Assembly (NCBI RefSeq): GCF_018343535.1
Contig: NZ_JAGYPF010000002.1
Coordinates: 398,103 to 462,102 of the forward strand
DNA length: 64,000 bases
Reading direction: 5' to 3'
Source of the DNA: Neobacillus rhizophilus
Lineage (GTDB): Bacteria > Bacillota > Bacilli > Bacillales > Cytobacillaceae
Shown: positions 52,795 to 62,159 of the stretch, piece after piece
Layout of the letters: every line of letters starts with the position of its first letter
How positions within the stretch are numbered: the first letter of the stretch is position 1
Position numbers and translations under genes: made by a program
The notes under the pieces: generated by a model
Told to the model about the DNA's origin: nothing
Seen by the model: the letters and a program-made list of their open reading frames with translations, nothing else
Database searches by the model: none

Positions 52795-52974
52795 ATGACA
52801 TTTGGATTTTTTGGATTTGGAAGAAGACGGTTTGTCCCGATTGAAATTGAAATCGAAATAGAGAGAAGAAGACGAATTGAAATTGAAATCGAGATTGAGA
52901 GAAGAAGACGGATTGAAATCGAGATTGAAAGAAGAAGACGGTTTGAATTCGAACGAAGACGCGGATTCTTTTAA
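52795..52974 (+). CDS. 59-aa repetitive IEIE/RRRR protein
   Basis: MTFGFFGFGRRRF, then three units of (I/E alternation)-RRRR-(I or F): IEIEIEIERRRR, IEIEIEIERRRR, IEIEIERRRR, ending FEFERRRGFF. AAAGGAGGGGG lies 4-5 bases before the ATG and a terminator follows, so it looks like a real gene. Alternating Ile/Glu favours beta strands with one hydrophobic and one acidic face, joined by basic clusters. It lies beside sporulation peptides, so a spore-structure role is a guess. Confidence 0.7.
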   Translation: MTFGFFGFGRRRFVPIEIEIEIERRRRIEIEIEIERRRRIEIEIERRRRFEFERRRGFF

Positions 52975-52983
52975 GCATATGAT

Positions 52984-53020
52984 TAAAGAGTGTGTGTTTG
53001 GGCCTTCGGGCTCTTTTTTT
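52984..53020 (+). terminator. Intrinsic terminator
   Basis: AAAGAG…GCC-TTCG-GGC…CTCTTT with a T-run. Confidence 0.75.
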
Positions 53021-53564
53021 TGTGAAGTAAATTCATATGGCATGGCTTTTTCTACTGTGCCGCCGTAAAATTTGAGTTAAATATCTTTTCCCCATACTTA
53101 CATCAAAAGCGCATAAATGCACCTCCTGTACATACTGTAGAATCCCTCCCATTCCTTATCAATTCCCTATTCTTATAACCGTCCCCATGCTTCATAATGG
53201 GAAAAATTCACTAAGTATTGGGCAAGTTGACAGGTGCGGTGGTTGTTTTTGTATCTATTAAGCTAGGTAAATGGAATGATTTTTAGGGGTACTTTTTGAG
53301 GGGGTTGAGGAGATGTGTGTCAGAATACCTATTATTCTATTTATAAAACTTGGGTTGACATGATTTTAGACTCATTTGCTAATTTTCCCAATAACAACCA
53401 AACTATCAATTTCCAAATTCAACCAATTAACCTACCAACATTCGACAACAAAACGAGCTGTAAACGCTTATTTTTAAGGTAGCACCGAAGTAATGACAAA
53501 GAGTGTGCGAAGAAAGGAGGGCGGCAAGTTACTTTAAGAAGGAAAATACTTAGGAGGTAAGTGG
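53021..53564. other. Gene-free region before bpr
   Basis: About 540 bases. Holds half of a decayed 29-bp unit (AACCGTCCCCATGCTTCA, 53177-53194). Nothing else recognised; the bpr ribosome site TTAGGAGG is at its right end. Confidence 0.5.
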
Positions 53565-56500
53565 ATGAAAAGAAGGAAAACACGCATTTTCTCAATTCTA
53601 TTAACCGCAATCCTAATGCTGCCGATGCTGCTCCAGCCGAACATGAATGCTGTGGCAGCGACGAAAGGTGCCAGCACATCCGCAAAGGATGCACTGCCAA
53701 CACCGCAGCAAAAAGTAAGTAAATCCTTAGCAAAGCAATTCGAAGCAGAAGACAAAGTTACCTTCTTGATCAAAATGAAAGAGCAAGTGGATACCGCAAA
53801 GGTGGCCAAGGATACGGAGAAACAGGCAAAACTCCAGAAGGCCACACCGGCTAAGACGAAATCGTTGAAACGGAACACAATTGTTTCTGAGCTGAAAGCA
53901 ACAGCACAGGAATCGCAGGCTGACTTGATCGCCTACCTGGAAGAGCAGGTCAAAGCCGGCAACGCCAAGGATGTCCAATCCTTCTTCGTGGTCAATGCGA
54001 TTGCCGTCACAGCCACACAGGAAGTCATGGAAAAAGCAGCCGCCTTCATGGAGGTTGAAAAAATCCTGCCAAACGAAACGAGACAATTGTTCGTTCCGGA
54101 AAAATCATCCGCGGCCGGAACAGCCGTTCAGGAACCACAAGCCGCGACAACCGGAATCGAATGGAATATTGACCGGGTCGGCGCCCCAAGAGTATGGGCA
54201 ATGGGGATTGACGGGAGCGGCACGGTCATCGGTTCAATCGATACCGGCGTTCAGTGGGACCACCCGGCATTAAAGGAAAAATACCGCGGCTACAACTCTG
54301 CCACAGGCCAAGCAGATCACACTTACAGCTGGCTTGACGCGGTAAGAGGCCAAGCAACACCATATGACGATCAAGGGCACGGCACCCATACTATGGGAAC
54401 CATGGTCGGAGCCGATCCAAGCGGGCAGAATGTTATTGGCGTTGCGCCAGGCGCGAAGTGGATTGCGGTAAAAGCATTCACAGCCGCGGGCGGGACAGAT
54501 GCTGATTTATTGGAAGCAGGCCAGTGGATGATGGCTCCTGGCGGCGACCCTGACAAAGCGCCGGATGTCATCAATAACTCTTGGGGCGGGGGCCCGGGCC
54601 TTGACGAGTGGTACCGTCCGATGGTGCAGGCTTGGGTAGCAGCTGAAATTTTTCCAGAATTCTCAGCAGGAAATACGACGCTGAGCAATCCGGGCGGACC
54701 AGGTTCTGTGGCGAATCCGGCCAACTATCCGGAGTCGTTCGCAACAGGGGCCACCGATATCAACAACAAACTCGGAAGCTTCTCCTTACTTGGACCATCT
54801 CCATACGGGGAAATCAAACCTGAAATATCCGCACCGGGTGTGAACATTCGTTCATCTGTTCCGGGCAGCGGCTATGAAGGCGGCTGGAATGGCACATCAA
54901 TGGCAGGACCGCACGTCTCGGCAGCTGTTGCCTTGCTGAAGCAGGCCAATGCCAGCTTAACCGTCGCTGATTTGGAGCAAATTTTACAGACGACCGCGAT
55001 TCCGTTAACGGACGGCACATATCCAACGTCGCCAAATAACGGCTATGGGTCGGGGTTATTGAATGTGTATGATGCGGTTTCTTCAGTGGTCTCCGGATTG
55101 GGGAAATTGAAGGGACAGGTAACAAAAGATGGGGACGACAGTGAAGCACCGGTGTTAACGCATTCCCAACCTGCCACGGTTTTCGCAGGAATGCCGCTAA
55201 CGTTAGAAGCTTCGGCTGCCGACAATATCAGTGTAACAGATGTATCCTTCCAATATCAAAAACAAGATGGCACTTGGGCTAATGCCGCTGTAGAGCGTAC
55301 GGCAGGTGATTACAAAAATGGCACCTACCGCGTGACCATCCCTGGGGCCGACGTTGCAGTCGGGAACCTTGTCTACAAATGGAAAGCGGTCGACTTTGGC
55401 GGAAATGAAACCGTCAGCGAGCACAGCGTTACAGTTGTTCCTGGAATCACCGTCGGCTATGTAGCCGATTTTGAAAGCAATCCGGTTGGCTGGACTTCCT
55501 ATGGCGCCATGAATTCTTGGCAGTGGGGCGTCCCAACGAACGGACCGGGGGCTGCTTTTTCCGGCGAAAAAGTCTATGCGACCAACCTGACCGGCAATTA
55601 CGACAGCCGCGCCAATGCGAACCTGCAGATGCCGCCGATCGATTTGCCGGAAGGAAACAGCTACCTGCAATTCAAGCAATGGTATGAACTCGAGCGCAAC
55701 TATGATTACGGCCATGTGTTTGTATCGACAGACGGCGTCAACTGGGTGCAAAAGCTCCGCGTCAACAACCTGTCGAATGGCTGGATTGACGGCGAGGTCA
55801 ACCTCAGCGAGTACGCCGGTCAACGCATCTACATTGCGTTCAACCTCACCACTGATGGCAGCGTGGTGAAGCAAGGCTGGTATATCGATGATGTCAAGCT
55901 GACCAATACAGCGCTGGCTGCCCCTGCTTCTTTGGAAAAAGAAGACCCTGTGGCCGATACTGCCGGTGACACTGGTGAGGCAGCTGTGGCGGCGGATTCG
56001 GCAAAAACAGCTGAGGGAGATTCCGCGAAACAAGAGGGTGCTGCAGAAGCAGATTCTGCGAAAAAAGAGCAAGTCGATCCTGACAAGATTACCGTCGTGA
56101 TGCCTGAAGCAGAAAAGGCAGCCGCGTCCGACATGACAGCCGCCCCTATGGCACTGCCGATGCAGGCACAGGTGACCGTCCTCGAGTCGGGCCGTTCCGT
56201 GACGACCAACCCGGCAAACGGCAGCTTCGAGATGACTCATGCATCCGGAACCTATACCGTTAAGGCCGAGGCTTATGGGTTTGCGACTCAGACCAAGTCT
56301 GTCACGATTGACAATGACAGTACCGCAACTGCCAACTTTACGCTTCAGGAATTGGCAAAGGGCACCGTTTCCGGTACAATCACCAATCAAACAACTGGGC
56401 AGCCAGTTGCCGGTGCAACGGTATATCTAGTGGAAGACGCAAAAATTGCCCCAGTGCAAACCGATGCAAATGGACATTTTTCAATTACGGCTTATGAAGG

Positions 56501-57959
56501 CGGTTACAAGCTGAAAATCGTTGCCCCGCATTATTATAGCCAGGAGACAACGATTCAACTGAAAGGAAACTTTGAGCAGAACATTGCGCTTAAGCCATTC
56601 ATCGGTTTCCGCGGTGAAATCGGCTATGATGACGGCACGGCGGAAAATGCCCGCGCGTTTTACGATGCCGGCAATGGCTGGGCCGTGAAAATGTCGCTGG
56701 CAGAGGGCCACAAAAAAGCATTGGTGACCGGAGGATTATTCCGCTTCTGGACATCCGAATGGCCGGTTCCGGGCGGCACAGCCTTTAAGGTTGCCGTTTA
56801 CGATGCATCAGGCCCTGATGGTGCGCCTGGCAAGAAGCTGGCTGGACCGTTTGATGCGACGGCACTACGCAATGGCCAGTGGACGCATGTCGATTTAAGC
56901 AGCCACGGCATTCTCGTGGAGGGCGATTTCTATTTGGTTTATATCCAAGCTGATATCAATACGAAGTCCCCTGGTTTGGCGACAGACGAGAATGGAAAAA
57001 ATGCCAAGCGCAGCTGGCAGCTGGTCAGCGGCGGCTGGGCACCGTCCCCTGAAGCTGAAGGAAACTATATGATTCGCGCTGTTGTCGATTATGAAGTTAC
57101 AGCTCCAACGATTACCGCGCCGGTTGATGGAACGTTCACCAATAGTGAAACGGTTACGGTAACAGGCGAAGTAGCACCGACGACGAAGGTTCATATTTTT
57201 AACAAAGGAACAGAGGTGGCTGTCGTTGATGCCCAGGATAATGGCACATACGCGGTCGATGTGAAGTTGGCTGCTGGTGAGAACCAATTGACCGCCAAGG
57301 CGTCCACTGAGCAGGGAATGACGGATGCTTCGGCACCGGTCAACATCATTTATGACGCCGCCCCGCCGGAATTGACGATTGGCGCCCCGGCTGATGGAAG
57401 CAAGCTGAATACCGAAACCGTTACCGTGAGCGGCACTGTCGTAGATGACAACCTGTATTTAGTGCTGGTGAACGGAGCAACGGCGAAGGTCCAGGATGGC
57501 AAGTATTCCGCACGCATCATGCTGGAGGAAGGCGTTAATCAGATTTCTGTAGTGGCCAAGGATAAAGCAGGCAACACGACAGAAAAGTCGGTGAGTGTCG
57601 ATGTGGACTACACGGCGCCGCAGATTCAAAATCTGAAGCCAGATGCAGATAAGGAATTGAAGAAAGGCGAAAGCGTGAAGATTGAGTTCACAAGCGAGCC
57701 GGGCATAAAGGCATCCTTCACGATTCAAATGCCGTTGACACAACTGACCAGCCAGCTCCAGGCTTCCAACGCGACTGAACTTCCTATGATGGAGGTGTCA
57801 CCAGGTAATTACGCCGGCTACTACACCGCCACCAAAGACATGAAAGCCGCCGGAGCCGTCGTCGAAGTCAAAGCCGTCGATACGTACGGCAACGAATCTC
57901 GAAAAACCGCCGACGGCAAACTCTATATTAACGAAAAGATAAAGAAAAACAATAAATAG
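53565..57959 (+). CDS. bpr: Bacillopeptidase F, secreted S8 serine protease
   Basis: 1464 aa. Signal peptide (cleavage after AVAA near 32); inhibitor_I9-like propeptide to about 175; subtilisin domain with Asp226 (IDTGVQWDHP), His272 (HGTHTMG) and Ser445 (NGTSMAGPHV); beta domains including a MAM/jelly-roll-like segment (about 625-780); an Ala/Asp/Ser/Lys linker (about 785-845); carboxypeptidase-regulatory-like domains (about 860-1010); and repeated Ig-like modules with GKL…N end. Blocks such as VGVAPGAKWIAVKAF, IFPEFSAGNT and ANPANYPESFATGATDIN match B. subtilis Bpr closely, as does the length. More GC-rich than its surroundings. AGGAGG site. Confidence 0.95.
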   Translation: MKRRKTRIFSILLTAILMLPMLLQPNMNAVAATKGASTSAKDALPTPQQKVSKSLAKQFEAEDKVTFLIKMKEQVDTAKVAKDTEKQAKLQKATPAKTKSLKRNTIVSELKATAQESQADLIAYLEEQVKAGNAKDVQSFFVVNAIAVTATQEVMEKAAAFMEVEKILPNETRQLFVPEKSSAAGTAVQEPQAATTGIEWNIDRVGAPRVWAMGIDGSGTVIGSIDTGVQWDHPALKEKYRGYNSATGQADHTYSWLDAVRGQATPYDDQGHGTHTMGTMVGADPSGQNVIGVAPGAKWIAVKAFTAAGGTDADLLEAGQWMMAPGGDPDKAPDVINNSWGGGPGLDEWYRPMVQAWVAAEIFPEFSAGNTTLSNPGGPGSVANPANYPESFATGATDINNKLGSFSLLGPSPYGEIKPEISAPGVNIRSSVPGSGYEGGWNGTSMAGPHVSAAVALLKQANASLTVADLEQILQTTAIPLTDGTYPTSPNNGYGSGLLNVYDAVSSVVSGLGKLKGQVTKDGDDSEAPVLTHSQPATVFAGMPLTLEASAADNISVTDVSFQYQKQDGTWANAAVERTAGDYKNGTYRVTIPGADVAVGNLVYKWKAVDFGGNETVSEHSVTVVPGITVGYVADFESNPVGWTSYGAMNSWQWGVPTNGPGAAFSGEKVYATNLTGNYDSRANANLQMPPIDLPEGNSYLQFKQWYELERNYDYGHVFVSTDGVNWVQKLRVNNLSNGWIDGEVNLSEYAGQRIYIAFNLTTDGSVVKQGWYIDDVKLTNTALAAPASLEKEDPVADTAGDTGEAAVAADSAKTAEGDSAKQEGAAEADSAKKEQVDPDKITVVMPEAEKAAASDMTAAPMALPMQAQVTVLESGRSVTTNPANGSFEMTHASGTYTVKAEAYGFATQTKSVTIDNDSTATANFTLQELAKGTVSGTITNQTTGQPVAGATVYLVEDAKIAPVQTDANGHFSITAYEGGYKLKIVAPHYYSQETTIQLKGNFEQNIALKPFIGFRGEIGYDDGTAENARAFYDAGNGWAVKMSLAEGHKKALVTGGLFRFWTSEWPVPGGTAFKVAVYDASGPDGAPGKKLAGPFDATALRNGQWTHVDLSSHGILVEGDFYLVYIQADINTKSPGLATDENGKNAKRSWQLVSGGWAPSPEAEGNYMIRAVVDYEVTAPTITAPVDGTFTNSETVTVTGEVAPTTKVHIFNKGTEVAVVDAQDNGTYAVDVKLAAGENQLTAKASTEQGMTDASAPVNIIYDAAPPELTIGAPADGSKLNTETVTVSGTVVDDNLYLVLVNGATAKVQDGKYSARIMLEEGVNQISVVAKDKAGNTTEKSVSVDVDYTAPQIQNLKPDADKELKKGESVKIEFTSEPGIKASFTIQMPLTQLTSQLQASNATELPMMEVSPGNYAGYYTATKDMKAAGAVVEVKAVDTYGNESRKTADGKLYINEKIKKNNK

Positions 57960-57987
57960 GTGCTAAGGGGACGGTTCTCCTAGCTCC
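57959..57987. repeat. 29-bp hairpin unit with exchanged arms
   Basis: Arms GGTGCTA/TAGCTCC (6 of 7 pair) around AGGGGACGGTTCTCC. Both arms differ from the usual TGANNCA, yet still pair. The first base is the G of the bpr TAG stop codon. Confidence 0.82.
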
Positions 57988-58006
57988 CTAAGGATATGAA
58001 AATGTT

Positions 58007-58043
58007 GGCTGGACCCAGAAATTGCGGGGGTCCGGCTTTTTTT
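58007..58043 (+). terminator. Terminator of bpr
   Basis: GCTGGACCC…GGGTCCGGC then seven T. Confidence 0.85.
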
Positions 58044-58147
58044 GTCGGGTTAAGAACCGTGGCCTAACTGGAAATTTGTCCAAATTTCCCGGAAAATTAT
58101 ATTTTCTGTAGAATTTATTCTGGCTAGATGGGTTCTGGGACTGAGTT

Positions 58148-58258
58148 TCCGCCGAAATTTGTTATTATTCCGCCGGAATCAGCATTATATCCGCCGATTC
58201 TTGGGGCTATCCGCCGAATTTCTGTAACTTTCCGTCGAAATTAACTAGATATCTGCCA
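58148..58258. repeat. 21-bp-spaced array B, core TCCGCCGAAATT
   Basis: Cores start at 58148, 58169, 58190, 58210, 58231 and 58252: steps 21, 21, 20, 21, 21. Core TCCGCCG is invariant in the first four, then TCCGTCG and TCTGCCA. Lies between the bpr terminator and the ytr-type promoter. Confidence 0.9.
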
Positions 58259-58269
58259 AACCCTTGACA

Positions 58270-58298
58270 TGCGCCAGGGGGACAGTTCTGGTGGTCCA
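58270..58298. repeat. Diverged 29-bp hairpin unit
   Basis: Arms TGCGCCA/TGGTCCA (5 of 7 pair) around GGGGGACAGTTCTGG. Confidence 0.65.
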
Positions 58299-58332
58299 TC
58301 TGGAAGCTCTAGAAATAATTGTAAAAAAACGA

Positions 58333-58388
58333 TTGACGTGTAACTTTGTATTAGTGTACTATTCAAATAGAACACCAATACAAAGTTA
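58333..58388 (+). promoter_or_regulatory. Promoter and YtrA-type operator of the ABC operon
   Basis: TTGACG (58333) and TACTAT (58357) form the promoter. A large inverted repeat, TAACTTTGTATTAGTGT (58341-58357) with ACACCAATACAAAGTTA (58372-58388), covers it. It includes AGTGTA-N12-AACACC, close to the AGTGTA…AACACT motif described for B. subtilis YtrA. Confidence 0.8.
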
Positions 58389-58406
58389 TAAGGAGGCTAT
58401 CAGCAG

Positions 58407-59186
58407 ATGTCTGCTTTTCAAGGGTTGTTGAAAAAGGACTTTGCGATTTCGAAGCTTTGGTTTCTTTTTTGGCTCATTTTTATTTCTGTGTTTTTGATTA
58501 TACCGCTGGCAATTGAGAGTTATTTTCATGCGCCGCTTTCCTTTCTTCCTGTGGCTGTCATCCTGTTGCTTGTTTTTAACACCTTTCTCCTGCCGTGCAT
58601 GTTATTGTCGATGCTGAGGCTGGAAGGGAAGACACAATTATGGCTCTATAATCCGCAAAGCAGCAAGGCGCTGATTTTATCAAAAATCGCTGTCAGCTTT
58701 GTCTATCAGCTGATCGCCCAATTGTATTTAACGGCAGTCGGTTTAGTTATTTACCAATTTTATAAAAATCAAATTCACATTGAAGCGAGCGACCTGTTTG
58801 CCGGTGCGATCATCTTCAATATCGGACTGCTATTGGTCGGGCTATATGTGTCTTGCTGGGCCGTGTTTTATTGGACCATCTATCACTCTTTAGGGAAATT
58901 TCCAGCGGTCAAAAATTGGCGCTGGCTCGTCATTCTGTTCCTATTTTTTCTTTACAATTTAATCTCCACGTTTTTGGCGAAAATTGAAATTCTCAGAGAC
59001 GTCATCTTCAAATGGAAAATCCCAGTATTGGCGGGGCCGAATTTTAACCATAAAGAAGGGGATAATTGGGAAATCTTTTTAAATATGACAGATCTGCCAG
59101 TGCTCGGACTTCTGCTCTATATCATCCTTGCATGCGGGTTATTCCTCATTTCATGTTGGTTACTCGACAGAAAAGTTGAGGTGTAA
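58407..59186 (+). CDS. ABC-transporter-associated membrane protein
   Basis: 259 aa with six TM helices (LWFLFWLIFISVFLIIPLAI, LPVAVILLLVFNTFLLPCML, then four more). Similar to permease-like proteins of ytr/bcr-type ABC operons. It has no ATPase motif. First gene of an operon with a YtrA regulator and two ATPases. AAGGAGG site; its TAA overlaps the next gene's ATG cluster. Confidence 0.78.
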   Translation: MSAFQGLLKKDFAISKLWFLFWLIFISVFLIIPLAIESYFHAPLSFLPVAVILLLVFNTFLLPCMLLSMLRLEGKTQLWLYNPQSSKALILSKIAVSFVYQLIAQLYLTAVGLVIYQFYKNQIHIEASDLFAGAIIFNIGLLLVGLYVSCWAVFYWTIYHSLGKFPAVKNWRWLVILFLFFLYNLISTFLAKIEILRDVIFKWKIPVLAGPNFNHKEGDNWEIFLNMTDLPVLGLLLYIILACGLFLISCWLLDRKVEV

Positions 59187-59191
59187 TGGCG

Positions 59192-59563
59192 ATGACAAAA
59201 GACTTCCAGGCATCGAAACCAATCTATATCCAAATAGCCGATCACCTGTCGTCCCAAATGGTAAGAGGCGAAATGAAAGCAGGAGATAAATTGCCTTCTG
59301 TTCGAGAAATGGCGATTCAATCAGGTGTTAACCCAAACACCATTCAAAGAACCTATAGCGAGATGGAGAGGATGGGGATCGTGGAAACAAAGCGGGGGCA
59401 GGGGACCTTTGTCACAGAAAATGAACAGGTCCTCCAAGCATTAAAGATACGGCTGCAAACGGATATCATCGGTGTATTTGTCGAAAACATGAAAGAGCTT
59501 GGTTTTACCCAAGAGGAAATGATCCGGGGCTTGCAGCAATACTTTAGGGGGGAGCAGAGGTGA
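59192..59563 (+). CDS. ytrA: GntR-family regulator, YtrA subgroup
   Basis: About 123 aa, a short GntR protein with winged helix ([47 protein letters not shown]) and only a two-helix C-terminal dimerisation tail, the YtrA subgroup, which lacks a ligand domain. Probably represses the promoter at 58333. YtrA regulons respond to cell-wall antibiotics in B. subtilis. ATG 59192 is better spaced from GAGGTG than the ATG at 59186. Stop overlaps the next GTG. Confidence 0.88.
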   Translation: MTKDFQASKPIYIQIADHLSSQMVRGEMKAGDKLPSVREMAIQSGVNPNTIQRTYSEMERMGIVETKRGQGTFVTENEQVLQALKIRLQTDIIGVFVENMKELGFTQEEMIRGLQQYFRGEQR

Positions 59564-60276
59564 CCATTCAACTAAAGAACATTTCGAAACGATATGGGAA
59601 AGATATTTCTTTAAAAAATGTTTCCCTTACATTTGAGACCGGAAAGATTTATGGGCTGCTCGGGCCAAATGGCAGCGGGAAGTCGACGACATTAAAAATG
59701 ATTGCTGGACTTGTCTATCCGGACCTCGGCCAGGTGGAAGTGAATGGCGAAGAAGTGACGCGGAGAATTAGCAAAGACGTTGCCTATTTAACGGAACTGG
59801 ATATGTTTTATCCTTCTTTTACAGTGGGAAATATGATTGATTTTTATGCCTCACAATTTACTGATTTTGATAGGAACAAGGCAGAGCAGCTGATGCAGGA
59901 TATGAAGCTGGATTCTGCGAAAAAAATAAAACGATTGTCCAAGGGAAATCGCGGCAGATTGAAATTGGTTCTGGCCTTAGCAAGGAAGGCACCGGTCTTG
60001 CTGCTGGATGAACCATTTTCCGGACTTGATCCGATGGTGCGCGATTCGATTGTGAAAAGTCTGGTATCCTACATTAATTTTGACGAGCAGACCGTGATTA
60101 TTGCCACACACGAAATCGATGAGATTGAACCGCTTTTAGATGAGGCCATTATCATTTTAAACGGGAAAATCATTGAGCAGGAAAATGTCGAAGACCTTAG
60201 GGAAGAAGCCGGGTTATCCGTGCTCGAGTGGTTTAAATCGACAATGGCGGAAAGGGAGGGGCGCGATCATGAGTAG
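59560..60276 (+). CDS. ytrB: ABC transporter ATPase (YtrB-like)
   Basis: 238 aa: Walker [10 protein letters not shown] (about 35-43), signature [11 protein letters not shown], Walker [12 protein letters not shown]-loop ATHEIDE. The signature is LSKGN rather than LSGGQ, as is common in YtrB-type ATPases. GTG start overlapping the ytrA stop. Energises the permease(s) of this operon. Confidence 0.9.
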   Translation: MTIQLKNISKRYGKDISLKNVSLTFETGKIYGLLGPNGSGKSTTLKMIAGLVYPDLGQVEVNGEEVTRRISKDVAYLTELDMFYPSFTVGNMIDFYASQFTDFDRNKAEQLMQDMKLDSAKKIKRLSKGNRGRLKLVLALARKAPVLLLDEPFSGLDPMVRDSIVKSLVSYINFDEQTVIIATHEIDEIEPLLDEAIIILNGKIIEQENVEDLREEAGLSVLEWFKSTMAEREGRDHE

Positions 60277-61182
60277 TCCTGTTGTGGAATTGAAACATGT
60301 AACCAAAGTGATTAAAGGGAAAACGATCATCGATGATTTAAGCTTCACGATTGAAGAGGGAGAAGTATTCGGCTTCTTAGGCCCAAATGGGGCAGGAAAA
60401 ACGACGACAATCCGCATGATGGTCGGCCTGATGGGGATTACGTCCGGTGAAATTTTGATTTGCGGTAAGAATGTTGAAAAAGAATTTGAGGATGCCCTAA
60501 AAAATATTGGCGGGATTGTAGAGAACCCTGAGTTATACAAATTTTTAACCGGGTATCAGAATTTGATGCAATATGCCCGGATGTTCAAGGGCATTTCCAA
60601 GCAAAAAATTGATGAAGTCGTGGAGTTTGTTGGGTTGAAAGATCGCATTCATGATAAAGTCAAAACCTATTCGCTGGGAATGCGGCAGAGATTGGGATTG
60701 GCCCAAAGCTGCTTCATGATCCAAAGGTGATGATTCTCGATGAACCAACCAACGGTCTCGACCCAGCGGGAATCAGAGAGATTCGCGATCATTTGAAGAA
60801 ATTGACGAAGGAAAAAGGGATGTCCGTCATCGTATCCAGCCATCTATTGGCGGAAATGGAAATGATGTGTGACCGAATCGCAATCATTCAAAACGGAAAG
60901 CTCGTTGACATTCAAAAGGTTCACGATTTCAAGCAGGAAAGTAAACAGAAATATTTCTTCGAAGTGGCTATAAAAAATATCTCCGCTCTAAAAAAGTTCA
61001 ATCTATCCTATGAAAAGGTTGAAAATGGAATTGTAATGGAGATGGAAAAAGAAGAAGTCCCGGAAATGATTCAATGGTTTGTTGAAAAGGGAATTCGTAT
61101 TTTTGAAGTGAAGCCAATCGCCAAATCGTTAGAGGATCGTTTCTTAGAAGTCATAACCCAGGGAGAGAAGGTTCATGCATAG
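60270..61182 (+). pseudogene. ABC transporter ATPase (BcrA/YxlF-type) with a frameshift
   Basis: ATG 60270 (after GGGAGGGG) to about 60705 gives the first half, with Walker A GPNGAGKTT, Q-loop region VGLMGITSGE and YSLGMRQRLGLAQ. The frame then slips by one base (expected AQALLHDPKVM; seen AQSCFMIQR stop). The second half, from VMILDEPTNGLDPAG (Walker B) at 60727 to 61182, continues in another frame. One base is missing near 60705. Either an inactivated gene or a sequencing error; the intact flanking genes favour the latter or a recent loss. Confidence 0.85.
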
Positions 61183-62128
61183 TCTCATTGTTAATGAATG
61201 GATCAAAATATTTAAACGTCCCGTCACCTATGTGATGATTGGACTGCTGGTTCTCGGCATCATCGCTTCAGGGACTTTAACCAAAATCTATGGCGACCGC
61301 AATCAACAGAATCAACCTCAATGGGAACAGCAAGTGCAGCAGCAAATTACACAGGATCAAAAGCAAATGAGCGAGCTGCCGCCAACGGCCGTTACGTATA
61401 AGAAAAATTTAGAAAGGCAAATTGCCATTAATCAATACCGTTTGGATCATAAAATACCACCCGCTACAGAGAACACAGGGTGGACATTTATTAAGGACAG
61501 CACTTCGCTCATATCGTTTGCCGGTTTATTCACGATCATTGTTGCAGCAGGGATTGTCGCCAGTGAATTTAGTTGGGGAACGGTCAAGCTGCTCTTAATT
61601 CGGCCGATCAAACGATACAAAATCCTCCTATCTAAATATTTTACGGTAATCTTATTTGGCCTGCTGATGTTGGCGATTTTGTTTGGCGGTGCCGCGATTT
61701 TCGGATTTGCTGTATTTGGAACAGGGGATGGCGGTTCTGTGCATCTTGCCTACTCCAATGGACATGTTGTTGAGCAAAATATGCTCCTTTATTTAATCAA
61801 GACATATTTCTTGTCATCCATTGATGTGATCATGATTACGACAATGGCCTTTATGATTTCCGCTGTATTTCGAAACAGTTCGTTGGCGGTCGGCTTATCC
61901 ATTTTCCTATTATTAATGGGAGGACAGATCACCACGTTAATCGCATCGCGGTATGAATGGGCGAAATACAGTTTATTTGCGAATACAAACCTAACCCAAT
62001 ATTTCGACGGCGTCCCATTAGTCGAAGGCATGACAGTAGGTTTTTCCATCATCATGCTGCTAATTTACTTCTTCATCTTTCAACTCCTGGCCTTTGGGGT
62101 ATTTACGAAAAGAGACGTAACCGCGTAG
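61175..62128 (+). CDS. ABC-2-type permease
   Basis: 317 aa. One TM near the N-terminus (PVTYVMIGLLVLGIIASGTL), a long Gln-rich extracellular loop (about 45-110), then five TMs with ASEFSWGTVKLLLIRPIKRYKILLSKY, the usual ABC-2 signature. Partner of the preceding ATPase, overlapping its stop by 8 bases. A 29-bp hairpin unit begins 2 bases after its stop. Confidence 0.88.
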   Translation: MHSLIVNEWIKIFKRPVTYVMIGLLVLGIIASGTLTKIYGDRNQQNQPQWEQQVQQQITQDQKQMSELPPTAVTYKKNLERQIAINQYRLDHKIPPATENTGWTFIKDSTSLISFAGLFTIIVAAGIVASEFSWGTVKLLLIRPIKRYKILLSKYFTVILFGLLMLAILFGGAAIFGFAVFGTGDGGSVHLAYSNGHVVEQNMLLYLIKTYFLSSIDVIMITTMAFMISAVFRNSSLAVGLSIFLLLMGGQITTLIASRYEWAKYSLFANTNLTQYFDGVPLVEGMTVGFSIIMLLIYFFIFQLLAFGVFTKRDVTA

Positions 62129-62130
62129 GG

Positions 62131-62159
62131 TGAAGCATGGGGACGGTTCTCGTGCATCA
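62131..62159. repeat. 29-bp hairpin unit
   Basis: Arms TGAAGCA/TGCATCA, core TGGGGACGGTTCTCG; 2 bases after the stop codon at 62128. About 160 bases from here match the segment behind dctM at 51466, including the AAAGCCAACT…AGTTGGCTT hairpin. Confidence 0.88.

Noticed and set aside
55203..56390. 395-codon frame on the minus strand inside bpr
   Set aside because: It is antisense to an unambiguous conserved protease domain and is due to the GC-rich codon bias of bpr.
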